Below, piece after piece: positions 51,969 through 61,474 of a DNA stretch of 64,000 nt. Positions within the stretch are counted from its first letter, which is position 1. Each line of letters starts with the position of its first letter. Both the position numbers and the translations under genes were made by a program. The notes beneath the pieces are model-generated. The model searched no databases. It was given only the letters and a program-made list of their open reading frames with translations, and was not told where the DNA came from. This DNA comes from Promethearchaeota archaeon (GTDB lineage Archaea; Asgardarchaeota; Lokiarchaeia; Sigyniarchaeales; Promethearchaeaceae): positions 447,590 through 511,589 of the forward strand of contig JAFGBS010000009.1 of the NCBI GenBank assembly GCA_016933055.1. Reading direction: 5' to 3'.

Positions 51969-53951
51969 TTATTTTATACTTTGTGCTAGTTCTTTTATTT
52001 TATCCCGAAGAAACGCTGCTTTCTCGAATTCTAAATTATCCGCATACTCTCGCATCAAAGAATCCAATTCATTAAGTAAATCAATCTTGTTTGCTTCTTC
52101 TTCAATTCTTTCCTCAATGGTTTTTTTAAGTGTGCTCTCCGCTTCTTCTTCATCTATAACTTCACGTGAAAGGGATTCTCTTAGTTGTTTTTGGATAGTT
52201 TGCGGTGTAATATCATGCTCCCTATTGTATCTAATCTGTTTTGCGCGCCTTCGATTGGTTTCCGCAATTGCTTCCGTAATGGATTTAGTAATTTTATCTG
52301 CGTATAAGATTGCTTTTCCATTTACATTCCGTGAAGCTCGACCAATAGTTTGGATTAGGGAACGTGTATTTCGCAGAAATCCTTCTCTATCCGCATCCAA
52401 TATAGCAACAAGGGAAACTTCTGGTAAATCTAATCCTTCTCGTAGCAAATTAATACCCACAACTACTTCAATTTCACCTGAACGTAGTTTTCTCAAGATT
52501 TCTGACCGTTCTACTGTGTCAATATCACTATGAAGATACTTTATTTTTATACCCCGCTCGGCATAGTATTCTGCTATGTTTTCTGCAAGGCGTTTTGTTA
52601 ATGTGGTTACAAGAACTCGTTCATTTCGTTGAACCACTTGTCGAATTTCATTTAATAAATCTTCGATTTGATCCTCTGTTGGTCGAATTTCAGTCTGAGG
52701 ATCTACTAAACCGGTGGGACGAATCACTTGATCAGCAATAAGCTTGCTTCTCTCCAATTCCCAATCCCCGGGAGTGGCACTGGTGAAAATAATTTGGTTG
52801 ATTTTGTTATCCCATTCAATAAATTTGAGAGGACGATTGTCATACGCTGCCTTTAAACGGAAACCAAAGTCAATAAGATTCTTCTTTCTTGAAATATCTC
52901 CTCCTATCATTCCGTGTACCTGTGGAACTCCTATGTGACTCTCATCCATCACCATTAGATAATCATCGGGAAAATAATCCAAAAGCGTGTAAGGCCTCTC
53001 CCCGATCTTCCTACCATCAAAATAGCGAGAATAATTCTCAATTCCTTTACAAGTCCCAAATTCAAGAATAGTTTCAAGATCATAGTTCGTTCTCTGCTCT
53101 AATCGTTGAGCTTCCGCATATTTTCCTTGTTTTTTGAACTCTTCCACCTCATCGTTGAGATCTTCTCGAATTTGTCTTATAATAGCTTCCAACACTTCAA
53201 AATTTGTAACATATTCACTAGCTGGAAACAGAAATATTTCATTCACATTTCGTATTGTTTTTCCCGTATATGGATTTACTTCATGAATATCTTCCACCTC
53301 ATCGCCAAAATAAAAGAGCTTGTACCCTAAATTCATCTCTGCGGAGTAGATTATCACAGTATCACCTTTGACTCTGAATAGTCCTGGGCGTATCTCGATA
53401 TCGTTTCGAGCATAAGAGATTTTAACCAATTTTTGGGAAAGATCCCGAATACTCAACGTTTGTCCTTTTTTTATTTTTATAATGCTCTCCTTACGGAAAT
53501 TTGGGTCACCAGAAGCGAATATACAGGAAACTGAGGCAATAACTATTACATCACGCCGAGTTAATAATGAACTCATAGCCTTTAAACGATACCAACGGAT
53601 CTGTTCATTGATATCCAGATCTTTTTCAATATATAGACCTTTTTCAGGTACATATGCTTCCGGTTGATAATAATCATAGTAAGAGATGAAATATTCTACT
53701 GCATTGTCTGGAAAAAGTTCCTTCAACTCTTGATACAATTGTGCAGCTAGTGTTTTATTTGGAGCCATCACAATAGTTGGACGTTGCACTTTTTCGATGA
53801 CTTTCGCAATACTAAAAGTTTTACCCGTTCCAGTCGCTCCAAGTAAAGTTATGTATTTATCTCTACGATTGAGAGCATTCACAATATCTTGAATTGCTGT
53901 AGGTTGGTCCCCTTTTGGCATATAGTCAGATTTAACCCTAAACTCGTCCAT
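51969..53951 (-). CDS. uvrB: Excinuclease ABC subunit B
   Basis: LLGATGTGKTFSIAKVIEK, YYDYYQPEAYVP, GINLLREGLDLPEVSLVAILDADREGFLRN, C-terminal UVR motif. Confidence 0.97.
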   Translation of the reverse strand: MDEFRVKSDYMPKGDQPTAIQDIVNALNRRDKYITLLGATGTGKTFSIAKVIEKVQRPTIVMAPNKTLAAQLYQELKELFPDNAVEYFISYYDYYQPEAYVPEKGLYIEKDLDINEQIRWYRLKAMSSLLTRRDVIVIASVSCIFASGDPNFRKESIIKIKKGQTLSIRDLSQKLVKISYARNDIEIRPGLFRVKGDTVIIYSAEMNLGYKLFYFGDEVEDIHEVNPYTGKTIRNVNEIFLFPASEYVTNFEVLEAIIRQIREDLNDEVEEFKKQGKYAEAQRLEQRTNYDLETILEFGTCKGIENYSRYFDGRKIGERPYTLLDYFPDDYLMVMDESHIGVPQVHGMIGGDISRKKNLIDFGFRLKAAYDNRPLKFIEWDNKINQIIFTSATPGDWELERSKLIADQVIRPTGLVDPQTEIRPTEDQIEDLLNEIRQVVQRNERVLVTTLTKRLAENIAEYYAERGIKIKYLHSDIDTVERSEILRKLRSGEIEVVVGINLLREGLDLPEVSLVAILDADREGFLRNTRSLIQTIGRASRNVNGKAILYADKITKSITEAIAETNRRRAKQIRYNREHDITPQTIQKQLRESLSREVIDEEEAESTLKKTIEERIEEEANKIDLLNELDSLMREYADNLEFEKAAFLRDKIKELAQSIK

Positions 53952-54059
53952 ATTTTCACCTTATTGAATTGATAAGCAAAATTGTGGGTCACCAAAAAAT
54001 ATAATCCCAATAAAACAAAAGGAGAGTAATGCATTATAGACTCTTATTCAGAGAAGAGG

Positions 54060-54118
54060 GAATTTGAACAAAGGGAACTATTTACGTGTTCAAATTCAAC
54101 GAGGGATTTGCGATCCCT
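54060..54118. repeat. Two adjacent inverted repeats: GAATTTGAAC-N18-GTTCAAATTC and AGGGAT-TTGCG-ATCCCT
   Basis: Direct reading at 54060-54097 and 54102-54118, between the RHH gene and uvrB. Confidence 0.8.
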
Positions 54119-54185
54119 ATTCAGGTTTTTGTATTTTTTAACTCAATTATTGACAGAATAGTATTACAAATCGAAAGTTACATGA

Positions 54186-54416
54186 TTATGAATTTAGATT
54201 ATCCTCTAATTTATCGGGAGGTAATTCAAAATCCAGGAGCTTAATGTTTTGAAGTTCTTTTTCAAGAAATTCTTCTATTGCTTTTCTGATTCCGTCTGAA
54301 CGAGAACTAATTATTCCCATTTCTTGTAATTTAGCTAAATTAGTACAATATATTTCGGGTAGAGCAATAGTGATGTTTTGTAGTTTCGCGTCTTCTTCTT
54401 TCTTCACAGAAATCAT
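54186..54416 (-). CDS. Ribbon-helix-helix (CopG/NikR-like) DNA-binding protein
   Basis: NITIALPEIYCTNLAKLQEMGIISSRSDGIRKAIEEFLEKEL. Confidence 0.8.
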   Translation of the reverse strand: MISVKKEEDAKLQNITIALPEIYCTNLAKLQEMGIISSRSDGIRKAIEEFLEKELQNIKLLDFELPPDKLEDNLNS

Positions 54417-54467
54417 CAGCCCATTGTTAATTACATTTTCTGGTTTATATTTTTTATTTCATCCATT

Positions 54468-55580
54468 TTGTTAATGAAGGCTTATTTGCACTATATTTTT
54501 CTCTATTGTAATTATACTTATTTTATGGTGTTTAATCCTCTCTTTTGGAGAATAATACTAGTCATAATTTTATCAGTAACAAGTATTGCATTATACATTA
54601 TTTCCTATCGGGGCTTTAAGAAAAAAAACTTGTATGGTGGATTTTCTACTCTAAGTTGTGCTTTGTTTCTCTCATTTTTTGGATTATATGGGATATTTTT
54701 ACCACTTTTTCCGTGGCCTTATGGACCGTTTTTCGTAATTGTAATATTTATCATTTTAATAGTTAATTTCATAATCTGGATAATTCGAAAAATTCTAAAT
54801 AAAACCGAAGAAAAAACAGAACAACAATATAAAAAAGATTTAACATTAAAAGGGGAGTATTTGCGCAAGATCTCTCATTTAGTGGGGATTTTGGTTCCGA
54901 TCGGATATTACTGGGTATATCCTTTTCTGAATAACTGGATCTATTCATTCATTAGTGGCATTGGGAAAGAATTCTATGAGGTATTATGGGGAGATATATC
55001 TCTTTATCCTTATTCTTCTTTTGACCCCAACGCTCCGGGAGAATTAATCCTATTCACATTATGGATCAGTTTAATGTTTTTTCTCGTTCCAGAATTTATT
55101 CGCCTTTTAGTAAGACCAGAATATTCGATATTTCATGGGATCTTGAAATCCGTACTACGGGCAAAAGAGTATGTTTCTATCGGACCGCAAGTATTATTGA
55201 TTTTAGGTGCCGTTTTCGGATTCTTTCTCTCTTCTTTGGGACTCTATTCTTATGAAATTGCTGTATCTGCGACATTTACTGCATGTTTAGCCGATGGTCT
55301 CGTTGCTGTGATAGGACGAAGATTCGGCAATCATGCTGTGAAACTCATTAACGGTGATAAAAAATCTTTAGAAGGATTTATAGCAGGATTTCTAAGTGCC
55401 TATGTGTTTTCAATGATAATTTTAGGTCCCATTTATGCTGTATTTGCAGCAATAATCTTTTTGATATTGGATATATTTCCAATACCCATTGGTGATAACT
55501 TGTTAAATCCCATTCTACTGTCAATAGGAGTATGGGGTATGCAAATATTAATTCAATTGCCTATAGGATGGAGTTTCTAG
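54468..55580 (+). CDS. SEC59/dolichol-kinase-like or phosphatidate-cytidylyltransferase-like membrane enzyme
   Basis: LRKISHLVGILVPIGYYWV...CLADGLVAVIGRRFGNHAVKLINGDKKSLEGFIAGF plus multiple TM helices. Confidence 0.75.
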   Translation: MLMKAYLHYIFLYCNYTYFMVFNPLFWRIILVIILSVTSIALYIISYRGFKKKNLYGGFSTLSCALFLSFFGLYGIFLPLFPWPYGPFFVIVIFIILIVNFIIWIIRKILNKTEEKTEQQYKKDLTLKGEYLRKISHLVGILVPIGYYWVYPFLNNWIYSFISGIGKEFYEVLWGDISLYPYSSFDPNAPGELILFTLWISLMFFLVPEFIRLLVRPEYSIFHGILKSVLRAKEYVSIGPQVLLILGAVFGFFLSSLGLYSYEIAVSATFTACLADGLVAVIGRRFGNHAVKLINGDKKSLEGFIAGFLSAYVFSMIILGPIYAVFAAIIFLILDIFPIPIGDNLLNPILLSIGVWGMQILIQLPIGWSF

Positions 55581-56435
55581 TTGAATTTGCTGAAAATAAA
55601 AAATGTATTTATTTTTGATTTAGATGGGACGATATATCTGGGAGAACACCTCATTCCCGGAGCAAAACAAGTCGTTGAGTACCTTCAACAAAAAGGTGCT
55701 TTATTGTACTTTTTAACTAATAATGGTTCCAAATCTCGGAAAGGGTTTGTTGATAAATTACAAAAAATGAATATCATAGTTTCTGAGGAACAAATACTAT
55801 CTAGTGGATATGTTACTTCACTGAAACTGGGAAGAAAACCAAATATACATAATATTTTTGTAATCGGATCTAATGAACTTATTTCCATGATTGAAAACGA
55901 AGGACTTACTACCCTTAATTCCCAATATTCTGATTCACAACTATATGCTCCAATCTTAGATGGTTCAATCCATGCAGATGCAATAGTTACATCGATAGAC
56001 ATTCATTTCAGCTATGCAAAAATACGAACCGCAATGGAATTAATACATCGTGGTGCCGAATTCTATGCAACAAATGGAGATACAACTTTTCCAGAAAAAT
56101 CTCAGCTATGGCCTGGAGGGGGGGTAATGTTAAAAGCTGTTGAAGCTTGTGTGGGAAAAGAACCCAACGAAATATTTGGGAAACCAAATATCGCAAGTTT
56201 AGAAATGATTTTAGATCAAGTTAAAGAAAAAGGTTTTAGTAGGAAGGACATGATCTTGATTGGAGATAGATTAGAGACGGATATTCTTCAAGCGAATCGA
56301 ATGGGAATAGAATCCGTCTTAGTGGAAACTGGGGTGAATAAATTCACTGATATCGAGAGTCTTCCTGATAGGGACCAAAGAAAAGAATTGACCCCGACCT
56401 ATATGATCTCTTCCATTAAGGATTTACTAAATTAA
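55581..56435 (+). CDS. HAD-IIA (NagD-like) phosphatase
   Basis: FIFDLDGTIYLGEHLIPGA, YFLTNNGSKSR, IFGKPN, LIGDRLETDILQANRMGI. Confidence 0.9.
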   Translation: MNLLKIKNVFIFDLDGTIYLGEHLIPGAKQVVEYLQQKGALLYFLTNNGSKSRKGFVDKLQKMNIIVSEEQILSSGYVTSLKLGRKPNIHNIFVIGSNELISMIENEGLTTLNSQYSDSQLYAPILDGSIHADAIVTSIDIHFSYAKIRTAMELIHRGAEFYATNGDTTFPEKSQLWPGGGVMLKAVEACVGKEPNEIFGKPNIASLEMILDQVKEKGFSRKDMILIGDRLETDILQANRMGIESVLVETGVNKFTDIESLPDRDQRKELTPTYMISSIKDLLN

Positions 56436-57505
56436 AAATTTCGTGGCATAGGTACTTCGAATTTCAACAGGGATTCTGGGAGCTCATCTTGAGTAACTTT
56501 AGCAAATTCTAAGGATGCTGCACCAATAACATATTCTCTATTTTTCTCATCAGCTTTGAAGCGGAGGAATCTTCCTTTCGCTAATTGATGTGCAATATTT
56601 GGGTAATTATTACTATCATGAATATAATCTGAAGTTGAATTTACTACAAAAATCTCTTGGTGAACTTTATGAAGATTCCCAAAAAGACTGAAGTTCCGAA
56701 CATGGTTAGCAGCCCTTTTCCATTTCCATATTTCTGCGTCATCAACAACTGCATTCACCCTTTCTAATTGACGTTTTTCCTTCATATCTCCAATCCTTTT
56801 TTTCTTGAGGAATGGTTTCATTAATCTTAGTAAAGGAACGGGCAAAATCGGAGCAATAAATGTTATGAATCTTGAAAATGTAAATTTATACATTGGATCC
56901 AGAAGCACAATCGTAGGAGCGTTAACAGTACCATCCATTAGGCCTTGGAGGATCATTGATGAGCCCCAACAAGTTCCAACTAATACAAAATCCCGTTTAT
57001 CTAATCCTAAATGATGTATAGCAATTCCAATATCTTTTGCTTTTTGGGACATATTGAATTTTGCCAATCTTTTCATACGGCTGGAAGTTTTTTCCCGAGT
57101 TTCTAAATAATATAGTTCACAACGTTCATGCATGATTTCGTAGTAATCCTCGAATGTGATTGGCGGAACTGCCCAACCTGGGACTAAAAGAATCGGTCGT
57201 TTTGCGATGGGATTATCTGGTTTGAAGTGTATAACTCGGATCTCTCCCCCGTCAACTGGAACATGAATGTGGTCCCCTTTTTCATATTTCCAGAATTCTG
57301 GAACGTTGTCTTGATATTTATCTGAAATGAGCTCGCTTGTGTCTTCTTCAATTTCTTCAAGTGATCTTGGGAGTGAGAGAATTTGACCATTAAATAACTG
57401 AATAACATCTGTTTGAGAATTTATCTTAAACACCGTGTTCATTATTGTTAGAGATTGGTAAGAAAAATTTCTACTACATAAAAAGCATATGAAAATTAAC
57501 ATCAT
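56432..57505 (-). CDS. Alpha/beta hydrolase with Cys in the nucleophile elbow (PhaC-like)
   Basis: RPILLVPGWAVPP oxyanion strand; LVGTCWGSSMIL elbow (GxCxG). Confidence 0.72.
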   Translation of the reverse strand: MMLIFICFLCSRNFSYQSLTIMNTVFKINSQTDVIQLFNGQILSLPRSLEEIEEDTSELISDKYQDNVPEFWKYEKGDHIHVPVDGGEIRVIHFKPDNPIAKRPILLVPGWAVPPITFEDYYEIMHERCELYYLETREKTSSRMKRLAKFNMSQKAKDIGIAIHHLGLDKRDFVLVGTCWGSSMILQGLMDGTVNAPTIVLLDPMYKFTFSRFITFIAPILPVPLLRLMKPFLKKKRIGDMKEKRQLERVNAVVDDAEIWKWKRAANHVRNFSLFGNLHKVHQEIFVVNSTSDYIHDSNNYPNIAHQLAKGRFLRFKADEKNREYVIGAASLEFAKVTQDELPESLLKFEVPMPRNF

Positions 57506-57664
57506 AATGTCATCATTTTATACAGACTACTACTAGGGTTTCCGTAATTTATTGAATTGTTCACCTCTACATCGATTAAACTTTTAAACCATCAATAATA
57601 TCGAATAAACTGTTAGATTAGGATCTGTTATTGGTATCAACTCTGCTTATTATGAAAAAATTAC

Positions 57665-57770
57665 GCCAAGGTCGCCTAGCCTACTTTGTGCTTTTTGCAC
57701 AAGTCTAGAACGGGAAGGCACTGGACTGAAGATCCAGGCATCGGGTGTTCAAATCACCCCCTTGGCACCA
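57665..57770 (+). tRNA. tRNA-Phe(GAA) with 29-nt D-loop intron (57682-57710), CCA encoded
   Basis: Acceptor GCCAAGG/CCTTGGC, D stem GCCT/AGGC, anticodon arm CTGGA CTGAAGA TCCAG, T arm GGGTG TTCAAAT CACCC, A73-CCA. Removing TACTTTGTGCTTTTTGCACAAGTCTAGAA leaves D-loop AGCCCGGGA. Confidence 0.92.
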
Positions 57771-57863
57771 TTATTAATATCACAAAATGATTTAACTTAT
57801 TATATAAATTCTTTCCGCTTCCCTTTTTAAACCAGTATTTGTTTTTAAAAATAAAAGCTGGAC

Positions 57864-58667
57864 ATGTTGAGCAAATTGACTAGGGATCTGAAAAAATCTC
57901 GTGAAGCATTTGAAAAACGAGATGTGGAATTATCCAAAGCTGCGCACACAACTTTCGCTCCGGAGCAGCATCAGCAAGAAAAAGGAAAATACTTAAAATC
58001 CATTGTATATGGAGGGTTAGATGGTATAATTACAACCTTTGCTGTGGTTGCCGGAGTAAAAGGTGCAGAGTTATCTTTGGCTATAGTACTTATATTAGGA
58101 ATTGCAAATCTTCTTGCTGATGGTTTATCAATGGGTATAGGTGATTTTCTAAGTAGTAAATCTGAGATAGAATATCAAAAAAAGGAACGAGAAAGAGAGA
58201 CATGGGAAGTAGATAATTTTCCAGAGGGTGAAAAGCAGGAATTAATCGAACTTTACCAACAAAAGGGGCTTAATGCAGAAGATTCCAAGAAAATTGTTGA
58301 TATATTTTCAAAAAATAAGAAAACATGGATAGATATTATGATGATTGAAGAATTAGGTATTATCGAAGAAACCGAGTCACCCATCGGTAATGCTATTGCA
58401 ACATTTATTTCTTTTGCTTTATTCGGCGCAATACCATTAATAACCTACGTTCTAGCATTATTTATTGATCCTTTGAAAAATAATCAGATCCTCTTATTCA
58501 TAATCGCTTGTATAGTTACAAGTATCACACTGTTTATATTGGGAGCATTAAAAACAAACATTACCGGAAAAAAATTCTGGATTTCAGGATTAGAGACTTT
58601 CATTGTGGGAGCTATTGCTGCTACCGCTGCTTACTTAATCGGATTTGGTTTAAGTTTCTTGATTTAA
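57864..58667 (+). CDS. VIT1/CCC1-family iron/manganese transporter
   Basis: IVYGGLDGIITTFAVVAGVKGAELS...NLLADGLSMGIGDFLSSKSEIEY. Confidence 0.9.
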   Translation: MLSKLTRDLKKSREAFEKRDVELSKAAHTTFAPEQHQQEKGKYLKSIVYGGLDGIITTFAVVAGVKGAELSLAIVLILGIANLLADGLSMGIGDFLSSKSEIEYQKKERERETWEVDNFPEGEKQELIELYQQKGLNAEDSKKIVDIFSKNKKTWIDIMMIEELGIIEETESPIGNAIATFISFALFGAIPLITYVLALFIDPLKNNQILLFIIACIVTSITLFILGALKTNITGKKFWISGLETFIVGAIAATAAYLIGFGLSFLI

Positions 58668-58693
58668 GGATAAAAAAGGAATTTTGAAATCCC

Positions 58694-59509
58694 TTATTTT
58701 TGGATATTCAAGTCAATTTCACTCGGTGTTACTTTATGCAATTTTTTATACGCTTTTAATGTTGGATTATAATAAAGATAATATTTAATTCGATTTCTTA
58801 GTGTTTCTTTTCCAAATTTCGAGGGATATATGGGGAAATTATGACGATCATAAAATTGAGTCCTATAACCTACTTTCCAGCGTCTGAATCTTATAAAATT
58901 GATTCCCAGAACAAAAATCAAGTAGAAGATTTTGATTATTTTCACCATAAAGGGGGATAATTGGCTTCGATGCTCAGATAATCCTGCTATTATTGTGAAA
59001 ATCATATCTTTCTGAATATTGATATATCGGTTTTTTGCAGAAGAATAATAATAAAAGAGTTGGATGGGAATTGGTTGATTAGAAGATAATTTTTTTATTG
59101 AGAAAAAGATCAATCGTCCAGTGTTGATATGATCGGAATGAAAATCTTGAGAATACCAAAAATCTGGGGCAAAGATGATAGAAGGATTATAGTGTTGGAT
59201 AATATCGGAAATTTGATTTAATAATTTATTATTGAAGGGTAGATACCCGTCAAGATAATTCAATCTCACTAACTCCACATGGTTGTTTGTTGCTTTTTCA
59301 AATATCTTGTTAGAATTCTCCAGCTCTCTCTCACGAATTTTCGCCAATCTTCTTCCTTTAAAATTTAGATCGACAGTCCCAAAAGCCCCGTCGGTCATCA
59401 AAATTTCGATCACCCGATATCCGCTTTTCAAGAGAGAGAGATATAAAAATGGAGTGCCAATTTCTATATCATCCGGATGGGGGCTAAAAAAAATAGCAGT
59501 TCTTTGCAT
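58694..59509 (-). CDS. PIG-L/LmbE-family deacetylase
   Basis: FFSPHPDDIEIGTPFLYLSLLKSGYRVIEILMTDGAFG; YSQDFHSDHINTGRL. Confidence 0.9.
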   Translation of the reverse strand: MQRTAIFFSPHPDDIEIGTPFLYLSLLKSGYRVIEILMTDGAFGTVDLNFKGRRLAKIRERELENSNKIFEKATNNHVELVRLNYLDGYLPFNNKLLNQISDIIQHYNPSIIFAPDFWYSQDFHSDHINTGRLIFFSIKKLSSNQPIPIQLFYYYSSAKNRYINIQKDMIFTIIAGLSEHRSQLSPFMVKIIKIFYLIFVLGINFIRFRRWKVGYRTQFYDRHNFPIYPSKFGKETLRNRIKYYLYYNPTLKAYKKLHKVTPSEIDLNIQK

Positions 59510-59554
59510 AGAGAGTATAGTCTATCTAAAACAACATAAATAAGTAATCATTCA

Positions 59555-59700
59555 ATTATGAAAGAAAAAAAGAAAGCTTGAGGTTATCATCCCCAAGCTA
59601 TGTGGGGCGCGGTGATCCTATGAGTTTCGCCTAACTCAACCAAATCCACTTAATATTAAATTATCTCAGACCCAAACCGTTTATAATATTAAGTTTTGAT
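59555..59700 (-). ncRNA. Candidate structured RNA or long 3' leader ending in a terminator-like hairpin
   Basis: Minus strand: 11-bp ACTTAATATTA/TAATATTAAGT repeat (59648-59694), TGAGTTAGGCGAAACTCA hairpin, GC-rich GGATCACCGCGCCCC, then AGCTTGGGG-ATGATAA-CCTCAAGCT followed by TTCTTTTTTTC. No ORF. Confidence 0.4.
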
Positions 59701-60127
59701 AAAAATTACTCGATATATGAAGCCTTTTAGTCTGTAATAGACCGTAGTTTTGAGTGCCCTGTCCTCAATGAACACTGATTAGTATCATGGATTAAATTTT
59801 GAGGCAAAAAATTAGAATTTAGAATTAGTTTAAAGGGTGGATAAAATAATTACATGAATTATCCAGATGAGATTCGGTGAAGACCTATTTAAATTCATCT
59901 ATTTTTCCATAAAAGATAATAATAGAAAATATATTTCATATTTGTTATGATGATCCCTTTAATAGAAACTAATTTCTTGAATAAACGAATTGCCCGTTTT
60001 ATTAAATAATATTATCACTACTTATCCAAAAAAGTTCTAAAAAAAATATTAGTGATAGAAGTTACTTCCATAATAACAATCAAATAACTAAAATAATGGT
60101 AAAATTTAGTTAAATTCTATAATCAAC

Positions 60128-61351
60128 TTATCTCCTGATCCTTAATTGAGTATATCTTTTATCAATACTCAATGGTCCATTCTGATGAAAAAAGCGAACG
60201 TTCTTATATTGGTAATTATCCCAAATATGCGAATCAAATAAATTAGGATAATTTTTCATTGGTGTACACGTATATTCATTTTTAGAAATTGATATGATAG
60301 AAGGAATTATCCTAAATTGAGGGATATGGAAATATTGAATAATTTTTTGCAGTGAATGTAAAAATTCAGATAAATAACAATGATGAAATCTCAAATCTAC
60401 ATACAATCCTTCATAACTTTTTCCATTGATTAAATAATCTACCTCATAGGTTATACTAAACGGTAAGGTCATAAAAAGAGAAATAAATATACTCTTTTGT
60501 TTTGCATCCATAGGATATAAGAGAATAATAATACGATGGGGAAATGGGTGTATTTTATCAAGTTTGGGCAAAAACCATATCATATTTTTTCGATGTAGTC
60601 GTACAATTTTGGTGAAAACTGGGAGGTTTTTGAATTTTTTAATATTTTGGTCATAAATTGACTTTATTAAGTTATAATCATAAGATGTAGGGGGAATTGT
60701 TTTTTGATTTTTCTGGTAATGTAATGATATTGGTTGATCTTCAATTTCTGGCAAATTTCCTGTGATCAAATTATTCGCAATTAAATCCCACGTTCCAAAT
60801 TTTGTTGTATTATCCCATAACAAAGAAGCATTAAACCAAACATGTTTCGTTTTAACACGTAAGATGATTAAATCAGATAGGTAATTCCATCTTAGTAGTG
60901 AATGAAATACATTATATGGAGGTGAGTGAAAGGGGAATATAAAGTGCAAAAAATTAGTTTGGAAAAATCCTGTATTTGTAGTTGTATAAATTTCCTTTAG
61001 TCCAGGTACACATAAAAATTCCCTTGTGGATATCGGCTGAGATTGGGATTTGTGGTAAAAAACTTCTTTTCTGATTTTCAATAAGATAATATATTCCTCT
61101 AAACCGAAATTGGGCCAATTTAATTCTATTCCTACATCGTTTATCTCATATTTTGATTCCAAGAATTTCTTTGTATCTTTCTGCTGTACAGAATGAAATA
61201 CTTCTGTTATTTTGAGTAATCCTACTGTATTAGTGAGGTAATCGTTTTCTTCTTGGTTTAGGATTTGTCGGATCTTAGTATCAGATAACGCTTTCAGATT
61301 TATCTTCTCATCTAAATTATAATATTCAGATAAAATTTCCCTATTAATCAT
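60128..61351 (-). CDS. Uncharacterised protein, 407 aa
   Basis: Long ORF with globular composition; CVPGLKEI...FFQTNFLHF motif shared with the neighbour at 61475-63583. Confidence 0.65.
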   Translation of the reverse strand: MINREILSEYYNLDEKINLKALSDTKIRQILNQEENDYLTNTVGLLKITEVFHSVQQKDTKKFLESKYEINDVGIELNWPNFGLEEYIILLKIRKEVFYHKSQSQPISTREFLCVPGLKEIYTTTNTGFFQTNFLHFIFPFHSPPYNVFHSLLRWNYLSDLIILRVKTKHVWFNASLLWDNTTKFGTWDLIANNLITGNLPEIEDQPISLHYQKNQKTIPPTSYDYNLIKSIYDQNIKKFKNLPVFTKIVRLHRKNMIWFLPKLDKIHPFPHRIIILLYPMDAKQKSIFISLFMTLPFSITYEVDYLINGKSYEGLYVDLRFHHCYLSEFLHSLQKIIQYFHIPQFRIIPSIISISKNEYTCTPMKNYPNLFDSHIWDNYQYKNVRFFHQNGPLSIDKRYTQLRIRR

Positions 61352-61474
61352 TGTATTTGAGCTAGTAGTTAAGTGGGTTGCACAAAAATCCAGTATGGAT
61401 CTTAATTTGGGTTTTAAGGAGGAAAGCTTTAGTGTCCCAAAATCATAGAAAAGATCGAAATAACTGAATAAATT

